Shown in pieces: positions 8,260 through 16,799 of a DNA stretch of 64,000 nt; position 1 is the first letter of the stretch; every line of letters starts with the position of its first letter. A program made the position numbers and the translations under genes. The stretch comes from Microbacterium pseudoresistens (GTDB lineage: Bacteria > Actinomycetota > Actinomycetes > Actinomycetales > Microbacteriaceae). The notes below the pieces were generated by a model. It ran no database searches and was not told the DNA's origin. It saw only the letters and a list, made by a program, of their open reading frames with translations. The stretch lies in NCBI RefSeq assembly GCF_013409745.1, contig NZ_JACCBH010000001.1, positions 1,798,001 through 1,862,000 on the forward strand, in the 5' to 3' direction.

Positions 8260-9337
8260 CGTCCTGGCACCTCGTCCCGCGACCGCTCCCCGGACGTACC
8301 TGACGCATTCTCAGCCGCTGTGGCGTCGGATGCTGATGACGCACGACGCCGTGATGATCGCCATCCTCATCGTGGTGTCGGTGGTCGCGGTCAGCTCGAT
8401 TCCGCGATTCGGTACCCCGCTCACCCTCAGCTACCTGCTCCTGGATGTCACGCCCATTCTGCTGTGCGCGCTGCCGGTCGCGCTCATCCTCATCTCCGGC
8501 GATATCGACCTGTCGGTCGCGAGCGCGGTCGGCATCAGCAACGTGATGCTGGGCTGGTTGTACGCCCAGGGCGTCGGGATCGAGTTCGCGATGCTCGCCG
8601 GCGTCGCCTGCGGACTCGTGGTGGGCGTGGTGAACGGTTTCCTCGTCGCGGTGCTCGGTCTGCCTTCGCTCGCCGTCACCATCGGAACGCTCGCGCTGTT
8701 CCGCGGAATCGCCATCGGCATGCTCGGCACCGATTCGATCACCGCCTTCCCCGTCGAGCTGAAGTCGCTCGCGAACGCCAACTTCCCGGGATCGGGTGTG
8801 CCGCTCGTGACGGTCGTGCTCGTGCTCGCGATCGTCGTGTTCGCGATCGTGCTCCATCTGACACCTTTCGGCCGCTCCGTGTACGCGATCGGTCGCGGGC
8901 GCGACACGGCCCGGTTCTCGGGGGTGCGCACGGCTCGAGCGACCTTCCTGCTGTTCGCGCTCAGCGGGCTCGTCGCCGGTCTGGTCGGCGTGTTCTACAC
9001 CTTCCGATACGGCAGTGCGCGCGGCGACAACGCCGAGGGCCTCGAACTCGCCGTCATCGCGGGCGTCGTGCTCGGCGGGGTCTCCATCTTCGGTGGACGC
9101 GGTCGCATTGCGGGCGTGGTCGCGGGCGTCCTGCTCATCGGGCTGCTCCAGAGCGTGCTGCGCTTCCTCAACAATTCGGCCGACGTGATCAACATTGCGA
9201 TCGGCGGCCTTCTCGTCCTGTCCGTCGTGATTCCGCTGCTCGCGGGACGGATCTCTCAAGCTGTCGCTTCAGCGCGACGCCCGAGCCTCGCCTCCACAGC
9301 GGCGGGGCATGAACCTCACCGAAAGGGAGACAAATGA
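8252..9337 (+). CDS. sugar ABC transporter permease 2
   Basis: 361 residues from the ATG at 8252, which follows GGAGAAGG; the open frame runs further upstream (to 7829) but that part is inside permease 1 and is not coding. RbsC-type membrane protein with the paired motifs SGDIDLSVASAVG and VLGGVSIFGGRGR. It differs clearly from permease 1, so the channel is probably a heterodimer. The stop overlaps the ATG of the binding protein. Confidence 0.9.
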   Translation: MTDVLAPRPATAPRTYLTHSQPLWRRMLMTHDAVMIAILIVVSVVAVSSIPRFGTPLTLSYLLLDVTPILLCALPVALILISGDIDLSVASAVGISNVMLGWLYAQGVGIEFAMLAGVACGLVVGVVNGFLVAVLGLPSLAVTIGTLALFRGIAIGMLGTDSITAFPVELKSLANANFPGSGVPLVTVVLVLAIVVFAIVLHLTPFGRSVYAIGRGRDTARFSGVRTARATFLLFALSGLVAGLVGVFYTFRYGSARGDNAEGLELAVIAGVVLGGVSIFGGRGRIAGVVAGVLLIGLLQSVLRFLNNSADVINIAIGGLLVLSVVIPLLAGRISQAVASARRPSLASTAAGHEPHRKGDK

Positions 9338-10368
9338 TGGAACGCTCAATGAAGAGCCGCCGCTGGCGGGTCGCAGCGGTCGCGGTCGCCGTGGCGGGGG
9401 CCGTGACTCTCGCCGGGTGCACGGGCACGGACGGCGGTGACGCCGCAACCTCGGAGGGCCTCAGCATCGGCTACGTGCCCAAGATGCTGGGCAACCCCTA
9501 CTTCGACCAGGCCGGGCTGGGCGCCGAAGAGGCGACTGCAGAACTCGGCGGCGAATATGTCGAGGTCGGCCCTGAGGTCGGTGCTGCCGACGCGCAGGTT
9601 CCGTATCTCAACACCCTCGCCCAGCAGGGTCGCAACGGGATCGTCCTCTCGGCCAGCGATCCGAGCGCTCTCGGGCAGGCCCTGTCGGCCGCGCGGGACA
9701 ACGGCACGAAGGTCGTGACGTTCGACTCGGACGTCGAACCCGACTACCGCGACCTGTTCGTGTCGCCGGTGCCCGATATGGCGCTGTCGGAAGCGATCGT
9801 CGAACAGCTCGTCGCGCAGATCGGCGACACCGGGGAATTCGCCATCCTCGGCGCCTCACCCAACGCGAACAACCAGAAGGCGTGGATCAGCGGCATCGAA
9901 GAGTACGTGGCCGAGACGTACCCGGGGCTGACCATCGTCGAGACGTTCTACGCCAACGACGATGACCAGGAGTCCTTCGACAAGACCGCCGCATCGTTGC
10001 AGAACAACCCCGGTCTCGACGCGATCGTGTCCACATCAACCGTGGGAACCGCCGCCGCCGGGCGCTACATCTCGGAGTCGTCCTACGCGGGCAACGTGAC
10101 CCTGACGGGAATCGGAATGCCGAACGCCACGCGTGCCTACCTCGAGGACGGAACCATCAAGAGCTTCGTGCTCTTCGATCCCGCCGACATGGGCTGGGTC
10201 GCCACGTATGCGATCCGGGCTCTCCTCGACGGCGACATTACGGGTGCGGAGGGCGACACCTTCACGGCGGGAGACCTCGGCGAGTACACCGTCGAAGAGG
10301 GCGGCATCATCCAGGCGGGCGAGCCCATCGTGTTCGACCTCGACAACATCGATGAGTACGACTTCTGA
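9334..10368 (+). CDS. sugar-binding lipoprotein of the ABC transporter
   Basis: 344-residue extracellular substrate-binding protein. It begins with a basic n-region, a hydrophobic stretch and the lipobox LAGC, with Cys29 as the lipid anchor. The mature part is a periplasmic-binding-protein type I fold, opening with LSIGYVPKMLGNPYF, closer in style to RhaS/LsrB-like binding proteins than to classical RbsB. ATGATG gives two possible starts, 9334 or 9337. A perfect 14-bp hairpin lies just after the stop, which would favour high expression of this component over the hydrolase downstream. The ligand is likely a nucleoside or pentose but is not proven. Confidence 0.88.
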   Translation: MMERSMKSRRWRVAAVAVAVAGAVTLAGCTGTDGGDAATSEGLSIGYVPKMLGNPYFDQAGLGAEEATAELGGEYVEVGPEVGAADAQVPYLNTLAQQGRNGIVLSASDPSALGQALSAARDNGTKVVTFDSDVEPDYRDLFVSPVPDMALSEAIVEQLVAQIGDTGEFAILGASPNANNQKAWISGIEEYVAETYPGLTIVETFYANDDDQESFDKTAASLQNNPGLDAIVSTSTVGTAAAGRYISESSYAGNVTLTGIGMPNATRAYLEDGTIKSFVLFDPADMGWVATYAIRALLDGDITGAEGDTFTAGDLGEYTVEEGGIIQAGEPIVFDLDNIDEYDF

Positions 10369-10377
10369 CATTCGTTC

Positions 10378-10411
10378 GTCGCAGGCGCGTCTTCGCGGAC
10401 GCGCCTGCGAC
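10378..10411 (+). terminator. intercistronic hairpin after the binding protein
   Basis: A perfect 14-bp stem (10378-10391 with 10398-10411) and a six-base loop. No T-run, so it probably acts as an attenuator or 3'-end stabiliser inside the operon. The 97 bases after it up to the hydrolase show nothing but an AAGGAG site. Confidence 0.65.
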
Positions 10412-10507
10412 ACCGTCGCGCGATTCGCGCTCTGCGGAGCCGTCGCTATCGCGCTCATGGCCACAACCGCCAATCCCATCCCCTGAACACGAAGGAGAAC
10501 ACACATC

Positions 10508-11509
10508 ATGGCCAAGACCCGCATCATCCTCGACACCGACATCGGCACGTACTACGACGACGCGGTAGCCGTCATGTTCGCTGCACAGAGTCCGGAGCTC
10601 CAGGTCGAGGGCGTCACCGTCTGCTACGGAGACACGCACCTGCGTGCCCAGATCGCCGCGAAGGTGCTCGAAGTGTGCGAGCGCCCCGACATCCCCGTCT
10701 TCAAGGGCATCGGCGTGCCCATGCGCGACGAGGCTCTCATGTTCGGCTTCGAGGGCGACGGCATCCTCGAACCCGGCGAGGAGCCCGCGTACGACGAGCG
10801 TCACGCGGTCGACTTCATGATCGAGACGATCATGAACAATCCCGGTGAGATCACGGTCGTCACCCTGGGCACCGTCTCGAACATCGCGCACGCGATCATC
10901 AAAGAGCCCAAGGTCGTCGACAACATCAAGGAACTCATCATGATGGCGGGCGTGATCGTCCCCATCGTGGACGAGAAGGGTGTGCGCCGCTCGCCGGTGG
11001 AGGAGTACAACTTCAACAACGACAAGATCGCCGCCGAGCTGGTCATGAACTCGAAGATGCCGATGACGCTGATCCCTATCGACGTCACTCTCGGTGCGCC
11101 GCTCCTCGACGAGGATCTCGAACGCATCCGTCAGTCGGACAGCCCGATCGCGAAGCTGACCACGCGGATCTTCGACCTGTGGCCTCCGCAGGAGAAGCTC
11201 ATATACACGGCCGTGGGCATTCCGACCGAGCACACGGCGCTCTGGCTGCACGACCCGCTCACCGTCATGCACGCGTTCAACCGCGAGCTGATGACCACCT
11301 ACCCGCTGCACATCAAGACGGAGTACAACCTCTCGCCGATCGAGCGGGAGATGTACATCCACAATGGCAACGGGCGGCAGGAGATGCTGCGCACGAACCC
11401 GAAGAAACTGCCGGCGAACATGGACGTCGCACTCGAAGTCGATGGCAGAGCGGTGAGCAAGCTCTTCGCCGACCGGCTCGCGGCCCCCAACGGTCTCGGC
11501 CTGGCCTGA
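10508..11509 (+). CDS. inosine-uridine-type nucleoside hydrolase
   Basis: 333 residues of the IU-nucleoside hydrolase family, which cleaves ribonucleosides to ribose and free base. The N-terminal calcium-binding motif reads DTDIGTYYDDAVAV: both terminal aspartates are kept, while YY sits where many relatives have DV. The C-terminal HDPLTVM motif supplies the last calcium aspartate and the leaving-group histidine region. The start is preceded by GAAGGAGAA. As the last gene of the island operon it explains the ribokinase: ribose released here is phosphorylated there. The purine base would join the urate pathway encoded just outside the island. Confidence 0.88.
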   Translation: MAKTRIILDTDIGTYYDDAVAVMFAAQSPELQVEGVTVCYGDTHLRAQIAAKVLEVCERPDIPVFKGIGVPMRDEALMFGFEGDGILEPGEEPAYDERHAVDFMIETIMNNPGEITVVTLGTVSNIAHAIIKEPKVVDNIKELIMMAGVIVPIVDEKGVRRSPVEEYNFNNDKIAAELVMNSKMPMTLIPIDVTLGAPLLDEDLERIRQSDSPIAKLTTRIFDLWPPQEKLIYTAVGIPTEHTALWLHDPLTVMHAFNRELMTTYPLHIKTEYNLSPIEREMYIHNGNGRQEMLRTNPKKLPANMDVALEVDGRAVSKLFADRLAAPNGLGLA

Positions 11510-11529
11510 CGGATTCTGTAGGTCGGTGC

Positions 11530-11567
11530 GTGGAGTGGCCGGGACTCGAGGGTCTCGTCCACTCCAC
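11530..11567 (+). terminator. terminator of the nucleoside operon
   Basis: A perfect 9-bp outer stem (11530-11538 with 11559-11567) with further pairing inside, placed 20 bases after the hydrolase stop. Confidence 0.6.
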
Positions 11568-11602
11568 TGCATGCGGTATCCATCGACACCGACTGGGTGC
11601 GC

Positions 11603-11975
11603 TACACGGCGACTCGCCCATGTTCCTGCCGTTGATGGCGCACCTGCGGATCGCCCGGGACATCGGCCGGCCCCAAACCCGACCGGACGGGGTGCGGGCG
11701 ACAAGGCGTATTCGTCTCGGGCGATCCGCGGGCACCTGCGCTCCCGCAGGATCAAGGCCGTGATTCCCGAGCCCGACGACCAGAAGGGCCACCGCAAGCA
11801 GCGCGGATCACGCGGCGGCAGGCCCGTCGGGCTCGATGTCGCCGACTACAAGAACCGCAACGTGATCGAACGCCGGTTCTGCCACGTCATGCGGTGGCGT
11901 GGCCTCGCAACCCCATACGACAAACACGCCATCGTCTACCGCGTCGCGGTCCTCATCCACGCCGCCATCGCGTGA
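11603..11975 (+). pseudogene. IS5-family transposase remnant, truncated and frameshifted
   Basis: Only the C-terminal part of a DDE transposase remains. One frame gives GDSPMFLPLMAHLRIARDIG; then the reading shifts near 11697 to GDKAYSSRAIRGHLRSRRIK, and continues through KNRNVIERRFCHVMRWRG to the end. ERRF carries the final catalytic glutamate of the IS427-like group. Adding one G in the run GTGCGGGCGAC restores a single frame, so this is a one-base deletion on top of loss of the N-terminal half. It cannot encode an active enzyme. The IS right end follows directly. Confidence 0.85.
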
Positions 11976-11982
11976 ACCCAGC

Positions 11983-12000
11983 AATTATCAGACACCCCTA
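11983..12000 (-). repeat. IS right inverted repeat and TA
   Basis: Read on the minus strand: TA, then GGGGTGTCTGATAATT. TA overlaps the TAG stop of the transglutaminase gene. Confidence 0.6.
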
Positions 12001-14349
12001 GCCGACGGAGCGTGCGGGGAGCCGGGCGCCGAGCAGCGAGCGCGGCAGCACGAGCGCGCCCACGCGGTCGCGCGTGCTCGTGCTCGCGCGAAGATCGGCG
12101 AGGATGCGCCGGGTCGCCCTCGCGAGTTCGTCGCCGTCGGCGGGGAGCGCGGGGTGCCCGGATGACTGACCGGGCGCGTAGCTCGCGTGCTCGACGGCGC
12201 CGACGAGCACGGCGACCGCATCCGGATCGACCCCGCGGTCGGCGGTGAGCCGCGCGCCGCGCATCCGCGGGGAGTCAGCAGCCGACGCGGGCAGACCGAG
12301 ATCGCGCAGCGTGTCGGCGACCTCGCGCCATGCGGGCAGCGCATCCCCGTCGCGGATGCGCGAGAACCGCACGGCGCGTACGACCGCACGGATCGCGGCG
12401 GGCAGGAGCAGCGCGGCGAGGATGCCGAGCACGGTCCACAGCACGGGCGACGGGTCGAGCGGGCGCAACACGGGCGCGTCTCCACCGCCGGCCGCCTCGT
12501 CGCGGTCGAGGCCGTCGCCCGGATCGGGCGCGGCGCTGGGCGCGGTGCCCGGGTCGGTTCCCGGGGAGGGGACGTCCGTGCCGTCGCCGGCGCCCGACTC
12601 GAACCGGGTCGCCACCCCGCGCGTCGCCGTCGGTTCGAACGGGATCCAGCCGAGCCCCTCGAAGTACACCTCGGGCCAGGCGTGCAGCTGGTCGCTGGTC
12701 ACCTGGTACACGGGTTCGCCCTGTTGCTGGTCGGTGGGCGTGCCGGGCAGGTAGCCGACGACGATGCGGGCGGGCATGCCGAGCGAACGCGCCATGAGGG
12801 CGAAGGCCCCGGCGAAGTGCACGCAGTACCCCTGGCGCACCTCGAGGAACCGCGCCACGGCATCCACGCCCGTGCCGTCGAATCCCTCGGAGACCGGGGT
12901 CTCGAGCGAATAGCGGAACCCCGCGCGGAACCAGGTCTGCAGCGAGATGAGCCGGTCGTAGTCGGTCGGTTGCGCCCCGGCGATCTCGGCGGCGGCCTCG
13001 GCGATCGACGCGGGCATGTCGACGGGCAGCTCGCGCAGCTCGCCGACGGCGGCGGCTCCCGAGGCGGTGGATGCGCGGATCTGCTCGAGCGTGGGCGCCG
13101 CGGTGCTCGTCTCGACGGTGTAGTTCTGGTTCTGCGCATCGGCGTTTGAGGCGACGACGGTGCGGTTGTCGGCCATCGCCAGCCAGACGCCCTCCAGCCC
13201 GCGGACCTCGGTCGCCTGATACGGCAGAGGAAGGAAGTCGCCGCTCACCCCGGTGATGCGGATGCTCGTGCGATGCTCGTCGACGGCCGCGCCGGGGACG
13301 GAGACGTCGCCGAGACCCTCGCTCAGCGCATCCGTGCGCGAACGGTCGGCGTGCCACACCTCGCCGTCGAACATCGACAGCGTGGCGATGCGCAGGTACG
13401 GCGCGCGGTCGTCGTCGGTGATGAGCGTCAGCGCGGCGGTGGGTGCGGGGCGGCGCAGGTCTTCGCCGAGGCGCAGGGTGGGGTTCAGCGCCGTGCTCGC
13501 ACCGAGCGAGAATCCGGTGGCCGACACCGGAAGCACGGGGGCGACGAGGAGGCTCAGCGCGACAGCCGCCGCACCGATGGTCGCGGCGGTACCCCAGCGC
13601 GGGGGAGCATCGCTCACCGCGTCGGTGCGCGGCGAGGTGTCTTCCGCATCCGCACGTGCGGCATCGACGCGGAAGACATCCACGCGAACGACGAGGAGCA
13701 GCAGCAGGGTGACCGCCAGCGCGAGGAACCACGGGATATCGACGCCGCCGCCGACAGCGACCGACGGTACGACGCCGACCCCGGTGACGACGACGACGGC
13801 CACGAGCGGCAGCCGGGCGCCGATGAGGGCGTCGAGCACGATGGCCGTCACTCCCGCGCCCAGGGCGATGGCGACGGTCACCCCGTGCGTCGCTGCGAGC
13901 GGCGCCGCACCGAGGGCGACCTCTTCGCCCGCCTGCGCGAGCGCGTCGCCGACGCCCTGCACCACGGCGGGAGAGGGCAGCAGATTCCATAGCCCCTCGT
14001 CGCGGAACCCGAGCACGGTGACGGCGATCGCCAGAGCGACGAGCTGGGCGACGGCGACGGCCGCGATCATCGGCACCCGCGCCACGACGCGCGTGCGCAG
14101 CACGAGCCGCACGATCACCCCGACGACGAGTACGACTGCGGCGGTGGCCACGGCGTGCGCGCTCCAGCGCCCTGGTGCGATCACCGTCGTGAGCGGCCAG
14201 ATCGCCACGGCGGTGCCGAGGGCGGCCATCAGCGCCGCCCCGACCGGTCCCGCCCGGCCGGGGCGGCGCAGCACGGGCATCGCATAGGCGCCCTGACCGG
14301 GGCGTGCCGTCGCGCCCGCCGGAGCCTCGCCGCCCCCGCCGGAGCTCAT
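11998..14349 (-). CDS. membrane transglutaminase-like protein (TgpA type)
   Basis: 783 residues. The N-terminal third has several membrane helices (DUF3488/TgpA_N). An outside region follows with a transglutaminase-like core: RQGYCVHFAGAF contains Cys509 and QLHAWPEVYF contains His556, with WIPFEPTA after it. A further membrane helix (VLWTVLGILAALLLPAAI) precedes a C-terminal cytoplasmic tail. The start is set by the four-base overlap with the DUF58 gene; the frame stays open upstream but lies inside that gene. With MoxR and DUF58 it forms a common actinobacterial operon whose exact role is not known. Its stop abuts the IS end, so the final residues may have been altered by the insertion. Confidence 0.85.
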   Translation of the reverse strand: MSSGGGGEAPAGATARPGQGAYAMPVLRRPGRAGPVGAALMAALGTAVAIWPLTTVIAPGRWSAHAVATAAVVLVVGVIVRLVLRTRVVARVPMIAAVAVAQLVALAIAVTVLGFRDEGLWNLLPSPAVVQGVGDALAQAGEEVALGAAPLAATHGVTVAIALGAGVTAIVLDALIGARLPLVAVVVVTGVGVVPSVAVGGGVDIPWFLALAVTLLLLLVVRVDVFRVDAARADAEDTSPRTDAVSDAPPRWGTAATIGAAAVALSLLVAPVLPVSATGFSLGASTALNPTLRLGEDLRRPAPTAALTLITDDDRAPYLRIATLSMFDGEVWHADRSRTDALSEGLGDVSVPGAAVDEHRTSIRITGVSGDFLPLPYQATEVRGLEGVWLAMADNRTVVASNADAQNQNYTVETSTAAPTLEQIRASTASGAAAVGELRELPVDMPASIAEAAAEIAGAQPTDYDRLISLQTWFRAGFRYSLETPVSEGFDGTGVDAVARFLEVRQGYCVHFAGAFALMARSLGMPARIVVGYLPGTPTDQQQGEPVYQVTSDQLHAWPEVYFEGLGWIPFEPTATRGVATRFESGAGDGTDVPSPGTDPGTAPSAAPDPGDGLDRDEAAGGGDAPVLRPLDPSPVLWTVLGILAALLLPAAIRAVVRAVRFSRIRDGDALPAWREVADTLRDLGLPASAADSPRMRGARLTADRGVDPDAVAVLVGAVEHASYAPGQSSGHPALPADGDELARATRRILADLRASTSTRDRVGALVLPRSLLGARLPARSVG

Positions 14350-15683
14350 GACGCGACCTCCGGATCGGCATCCTGATCCCGGCTGGATGCGGATGCGGGA
14401 GCGGACGACGGTGCCGGCGAGGAGGACACAGCCTCGGCCCAGCTGGCGGCGATGTCGTCGCCGAGCCGGCTCGCCGACCAGCCCTGTGCTCTGGCCGCGG
14501 CCAGCGCGTCGGGGGAAGGATCGGTGGGCAGCAGCACCGGGGTTCCCGCTCCGCGGTGCGCGAGGGCCGCGGCGTCGTCGGCGCCGATCGCGCCCGTGAT
14601 CACGACCAGCGGACCGATCAGGTGTCCGTCGGATGCCGCGGTCATCCGCTCGTCGCGCTCGCCCGAGCGCGGGGCGGTCGCCGCGAGCGCGACGAGCAGC
14701 GCATCCCGATCGTCCTCCAGACCCCGCAGCCGGCCGATCAGGGCGTTGGTCGCATCCACGACGTCGACCCCGTAGCCGTGCTCCGACAGGTGCAGCGCGA
14801 GCGAGGCGCAGGCGGAGACGGCGCGCTCGAACACGGGATCCGCCTCGCCGTGCGCCGCCGCGGCAGACGACGAGCGCGGCCACCGGACCCCCGCCCGGTC
14901 GAGCACGATGATCGCGTCGGGGCTCGACTCCTGCTCCTCCTGGCGCACCATGAGGTCGCCCCGGTGGGCCGTCGCGCGCCAGTGCACGCGGCGCATCGAG
15001 TCTCCCGTCACGTAGCGTCGCGGGGCGAGATTGTCAGCGCCCTGCCCGATCCGGCTCGACGAGGTCTGGGCCGTTCCCGCGGCGGCCCCCGCACGATCCG
15101 CGAACGGGCCGATCGCGACGACCTCGGGCACCACGGTGATCCGTCGGACCTCGCCGAACTTCTGGCGGCGGCGCACGAGGGCGAACGGGTCGCCGGTGGT
15201 GAGGGCGAGGGGGCCCAGCGCCCAGAGCCCTCGTCGCACGCCGCGGATGTCGTACGACAACTCGATCGGGATGCCCTCCGGCCCGCGCTCGCGGCGGCCC
15301 GAACCGGCCGGGGGGAAGCGTCCGGAGGCGTCGGCGGCGACCGCCGCGGGCAGTGCATCCTCCCAGCGGCCCACGGGCGGCCCGAACGCCGAGCGGAGCC
15401 CGAAGCGCACGAGCACGTGCGACTCCTCGCCCACGGTGAGCAGGTCGGTCGCGATCGTGCGGGTCACCGTGCCCTCACGGCGGGGCAGGTGCACGAGGAG
15501 CGCGGCGAGCACGACGAGCAGCACGAGCAGCACGCCGAGATACAGCAGCACCGGCGCCCCGAACACGTTCGCCGCGATCATGCCGACGGTGCCCAGCGTC
15601 AGGGCCCCCGCGCCGCGCGCAGTCAGGGGACGGTGCCGCACGGCCGCGGGGCCGTGCGACCTCGTCTCGGAGCCGCGTCGCAT
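14346..15683 (-). CDS. DUF58 domain-containing membrane-anchored protein
   Basis: 445 residues. Two hydrophobic segments at about 25-65 (GAGALTLGTVGMIAANVFGA and the leucine-rich stretch after it) anchor the protein. The DUF58 signature RRYVTGDSMRRVHWRATAH is in the middle, followed by a von Willebrand A-like fold with a DRAGVRW segment. The C-terminus is low-complexity (Ser/Ala/Pro). DUF58 proteins usually partner MoxR ATPases. It starts ten bases after the moxR stop and overlaps the next gene by ATGA, so the three are one unit. Function unknown beyond the MoxR link. Confidence 0.85.
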   Translation of the reverse strand: MRRGSETRSHGPAAVRHRPLTARGAGALTLGTVGMIAANVFGAPVLLYLGVLLVLLVVLAALLVHLPRREGTVTRTIATDLLTVGEESHVLVRFGLRSAFGPPVGRWEDALPAAVAADASGRFPPAGSGRRERGPEGIPIELSYDIRGVRRGLWALGPLALTTGDPFALVRRRQKFGEVRRITVVPEVVAIGPFADRAGAAAGTAQTSSSRIGQGADNLAPRRYVTGDSMRRVHWRATAHRGDLMVRQEEQESSPDAIIVLDRAGVRWPRSSSAAAAHGEADPVFERAVSACASLALHLSEHGYGVDVVDATNALIGRLRGLEDDRDALLVALAATAPRSGERDERMTAASDGHLIGPLVVITGAIGADDAAALAHRGAGTPVLLPTDPSPDALAAARAQGWSASRLGDDIAASWAEAVSSSPAPSSAPASASSRDQDADPEVAS

Positions 15684-15692
15684 CGGTGCGGT

Positions 15693-16670
15693 CTACCGGC
15701 CGGCGCCCACCGGCACCGGGATGCGCTCGACGATGCGTGTCAGGGCGGACTCGATCGGGCGCGCCCCCGCACGGTGCGCACCGCGGGCGGGGATGAGGCG
15801 GTGGGCGAAGACAGCGGGCAGCAGCGCCGAGAGGTCGTCGGGGACGACGTACTCGCGCCCGTCGAGGGCGGCGGTGACCTTCGCCGCGCGCACGAGCTGC
15901 AGTGTCGCGCGCGGGCTCGCTCCCAGGTGCAGGTTCGGATCCGACCGCGTCGCCTGGGCCAGCGCGACCGCGTATTCCTCCACCGCCGGAGCCACGTGCA
16001 CGGCGCGCGCCCACGCGATCAGCGCACGCACGTCATCCGCCTCGAGCACGGGGCGGATGGCCGAGAGCGGGTTGACCGTGTCGCGCTGGCGCAGCATCAT
16101 CGCCTCCGCGGCGGCATCCGGATAACCCATCGAGATGCGCATCATGAAGCGGTCGCGCTGGGCCTCGGGCAGCGCGTAGGTGCCCTCCATCTCCAGTGGG
16201 TTCTGCGTGGCGACCACGAGGAACGGATCCGGCAGCGCCCGGCTGCGTCCGTCGACGGTGACCTGGCCCTCCTCCATCGCCTCGAGCAGCGCCGACTGCG
16301 TCTTGGGGGAGGAACGGTTGATCTCGTCGGCGATGACGATGTGCGCGAAGACGGCGCCCGGCTTGAACTCGAACTCGCGCTCGACGGGGTTGTAGACGCT
16401 CACCCCGGTGATGTCGCCCGGCAGCAGATCGGGTGTGAACTGGATGCGCCGGACGGTGGCGTCGATGCTCACGGCGAGGGCGCGCGCGAGCATCGTCTTG
16501 CCCACGCCGGGAACGTCTTCGATGAGCAGGTGGCCCTCGGCGAGCAGGCAGATCAGCGCGCTGCGCAACGCAGCGTCCTTGCCGTCGATGACTTCGGCCA
16601 CCGACGACAGCACGGCCGCGGTCTTCGTCTCGAACGTCTCCGCGTCCATCGCGGGCGGGGCGGACTCCAT
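15693..16670 (-). CDS. MoxR-family AAA+ ATPase
   Basis: 325 residues, a chaperone-like ATPase thought to help assemble or activate its partner proteins. Walker A is EDVPGVGKT, Walker B VIADEINR, and the sensor region ATQNPLEMEGTYALPEAQ is the typical MoxR block. The chosen ATG follows AAGGGAT; the frame is open 36 codons further but without a start signal. First gene of the moxR-DUF58-tgpA operon. A -10 box (TAGGAT) lies 53 bases upstream. Confidence 0.9.
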   Translation of the reverse strand: MESAPPAMDAETFETKTAAVLSSVAEVIDGKDAALRSALICLLAEGHLLIEDVPGVGKTMLARALAVSIDATVRRIQFTPDLLPGDITGVSVYNPVEREFEFKPGAVFAHIVIADEINRSSPKTQSALLEAMEEGQVTVDGRSRALPDPFLVVATQNPLEMEGTYALPEAQRDRFMMRISMGYPDAAAEAMMLRQRDTVNPLSAIRPVLEADDVRALIAWARAVHVAPAVEEYAVALAQATRSDPNLHLGASPRATLQLVRAAKVTAALDGREYVVPDDLSALLPAVFAHRLIPARGAHRAGARPIESALTRIVERIPVPVGAGR

Positions 16671-16722
16671 GCGATCCCTTCTCGCGTCTCGTGCGGGCGC
16701 ATGCGCCCCGATGCGTTCTGCG

Positions 16723-16728
16723 ATCCTA
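16723..16728 (-). promoter_or_regulatory. -10 box upstream of moxR
   Basis: TAGGAT on the minus strand, predicting a transcript start near 16716 and a leader of about 46 nt. Confidence 0.45.
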
Positions 16729-16799
16729 ACCCGCGAGGACCAGGATGCGGCGGGGAGTGCTCTCGGGCGCGAGCGCATCCGCTCTGCGAGGATGAGGGG

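Larger units (their letters stand above)
3631..12000. mobile_element. putative IS-bounded ribose/nucleoside island
   Basis: The left edge reads TA then GGGCGTGTCTGACAA (3631-3647). The right edge, read inward on the minus strand from 12000, is TA then GGGGTGTCTGATAA (to 11985). The ends match at 13 of 15 positions, are inverted and carry TA outside, the target duplication expected for IS5-family IS427-like elements. A broken transposase lies at the right. The cargo is one sugar/nucleoside operon. Removing the segment with one TA would join the two neighbouring convergent genes with both stops intact. The composite-transposon or IS-capture history is inference. Confidence 0.5.

Noticed and set aside
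10351..10486. 44-codon ORF between the binding protein and nucleoside hydrolase
   Set aside because: It overlaps the end of the binding protein gene out of frame, contains the 14-bp hairpin, and lacks a ribosome binding site.
14556..16799. Plus-strand open frame continuing upstream of the rhomboid gene
   Set aside because: It is antisense to the DUF58 and moxR genes; only the part from GTG 16800 has rhomboid motifs.
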